Part shown: piece by piece, positions 63,141 to 64,000 of the stretch | Position numbering within the stretch: the stretch's first letter is position 1 | Layout of the letters: every line of letters begins with the position of its first letter | From: Ianthella basta | Taxonomy: Eukaryota; Porifera; Demospongiae; Verongiida; Ianthellidae | Reading direction: 5' to 3' | DNA: 64,000 bases | Assembly (NCBI GenBank): GCA_964019415.1 | Contig: OZ025880.1 | Location: 1,259,613-1,323,612 of the forward strand | Translations under genes and position numbers: made by a program | The notes under the pieces: generated by a model | What the model saw: only the letters and a program-made list of their open reading frames with translations | The model's database searches: none | Told to the model about the DNA's origin: nothing

Positions 63141-63704
63141 ATGTCCGAGAACGTCAAGGTGGCTGTAAGAGTGAGGCCTTTCGTATCCTTGAGTTGAGTT
63201 CTTGAACATTCAACAGACATTAATTGCGCAGAGCGTACACTGCATGTGCAACTATTTCATAAAAAAAGGTGTGTAGTGATCTATAAAGTGCAACGGTAAA
63301 GTGAATGATTGAAGAAGATGAAGAGTACATGTGTGTGTAGCTATATGGTATGATGCTTCCTTAGATCCCTTTCTGTAACAGCTCTGTGTTTTGTACTGTG
63401 TGACATGTATGTAGAACCATAGTTCAGATTGGCTCTACCATTCTTGTACATGCTATGTGTACGCCCATACTGCAAATATCACTGTCTAAATACCTTGACA
63501 TTGTGTAAGAATGAACGAGAGAAATTGCGCAATGCCCGGCTGATCATCAAAATGGCCGGCCATTCCACGTTAATCTCAAACCCTTCTGACATGAATGGAG
63601 AGCCAAGGAAGTTTGAGTTTGACTACAGTTTCTGGTCACATGATGACTTTGTGGAGCAGGAAGATGGCTACCTGGCTCCAAGGACAGAGAGATATGCTGA
63701 CCAG
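63141..63704 (+). CDS. KIF28-like kinesin-3, N-terminal end (partial)
   Basis: Start of a microtubule motor domain. Exon 1 (63141-63182) encodes VKVAVRVRPF, the first beta-strand of kinesin heads. Exon 2 (63510-63704) encodes NEREKLRNARLIIKM, then FDYSFWSHDDF and ERYADQ, the kinesin-3 segment before the P-loop. The FWSHDDF...DGYLAP spacing resembles KIF28 more than KIF1 or KIF13. The ATPase P-loop and everything beyond lie outside the window. The donor at 63705 (GTGTGTGTGG) is consistent. The gene is head-to-head with granulin gene 2. Confidence 0.8.
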
Positions 63705-63824
63705 GTGTGTGTGGATAGCCACAACTTGACAGCCACATATACGTACATAGTAGATAAGCACCAAAGCACTCAGTTTGTTTGGTTTTACTTATCCACTGTT
63801 TGATCTGCATGAGGTGATAATTTA

Positions 63825-63985
63825 TACAGTGAAGCCTGTCTAAAACAGCCACCTCTGGGCCAGTTCTAACTGACCTTTATAGAGAGGTGGCTGCTCTACA
63901 GAGGTAGAGTGCAATGCTTTAGTGTTATTTGGTGCCAGGAAGGCTGGCTGTTTTAGAGAGGTGGCTGCCTAACACAGTGACTGTA
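63825..63985 (+). mobile_element. 180-bp MITE, copy E (3' end diverged)
   Basis: It starts TACAGTGAAGCCTGTCTAAA and follows copy A to CTAACACAGTGACTGT, where the right inverted end is missing. It lies in the second kinesin intron. Confidence 0.75.
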
Positions 63986-64000
63986 CCAGCTTTTAGGATT

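Overview
The window is nuclear DNA from an animal. Genes are split by many short GT-AG introns, the families are metazoan (integrin beta, HECW-type HECT ligase, granulins, kinesin-3), and introns are full of (GT)n tracts and small fold-back elements. The gene set, the pseudogene of the KIAA1958/ZMYM-like (DUF3504) kind and the long granulin arrays suggest an early-branching animal, most likely a sponge. That placement is inference; no single base pattern proves it.

Layout, left to right. (1) 1003-7531 +: the 3' half of an integrin beta gene (I-EGF repeats, membrane segment, cytoplasmic tail), preceded by a broken DUF3504 pseudogene. (2) 7872-15717 -: ELP2, the WD40 subunit of Elongator, complete but with an apparent one-base frameshift. 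(3) 15778-16429 +: three tRNA-Glu(CTC) genes in a triplicated unit that also carries the 5' end of ELP2 and a DHX8-side poly(A) signal. (4) 16826-36126 -: DHX8/PRP22 splicing helicase, 22 exons whose lengths sum to 1,211 codons plus stop. One intron holds a ~10 kb satellite of 10-bp units (21366-31431). (5) 36894-56715 +: a HECW-type HECT E3 ubiquitin ligase, 20 exons, about 1,633 residues, head-to-head with DHX8. (6) 57815-61006 - and 61379-62809 -: two secreted granulin-repeat genes (14 and 6 domains), each one uninterrupted reading frame. (7) 63141-63704 +: the first two exons of a KIF28-like kinesin, head-to-head with the second granulin gene and running off the window.

I built the exon models by hand from family similarity, GT/AG sites and reading-phase continuity. 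All junctions are phase-consistent except one in ELP2 exon 8. The genes do not form one pathway. There are two spliceosome/tRNA-modification housekeeping genes, one adhesion receptor, one ubiquitin ligase, one motor and a small granulin cluster. ELP2 beside a tRNA-Glu array is a suggestive neighbourhood only.

The non-coding part is dominated by the intronic 10-bp satellite, about twenty (GT/CA)n arrays that often start at a 5' splice site, a 700-bp element with 65-bp inverted ends enclosing 75-bp tandem repeats, and at least five copies of a 180-bp MITE.
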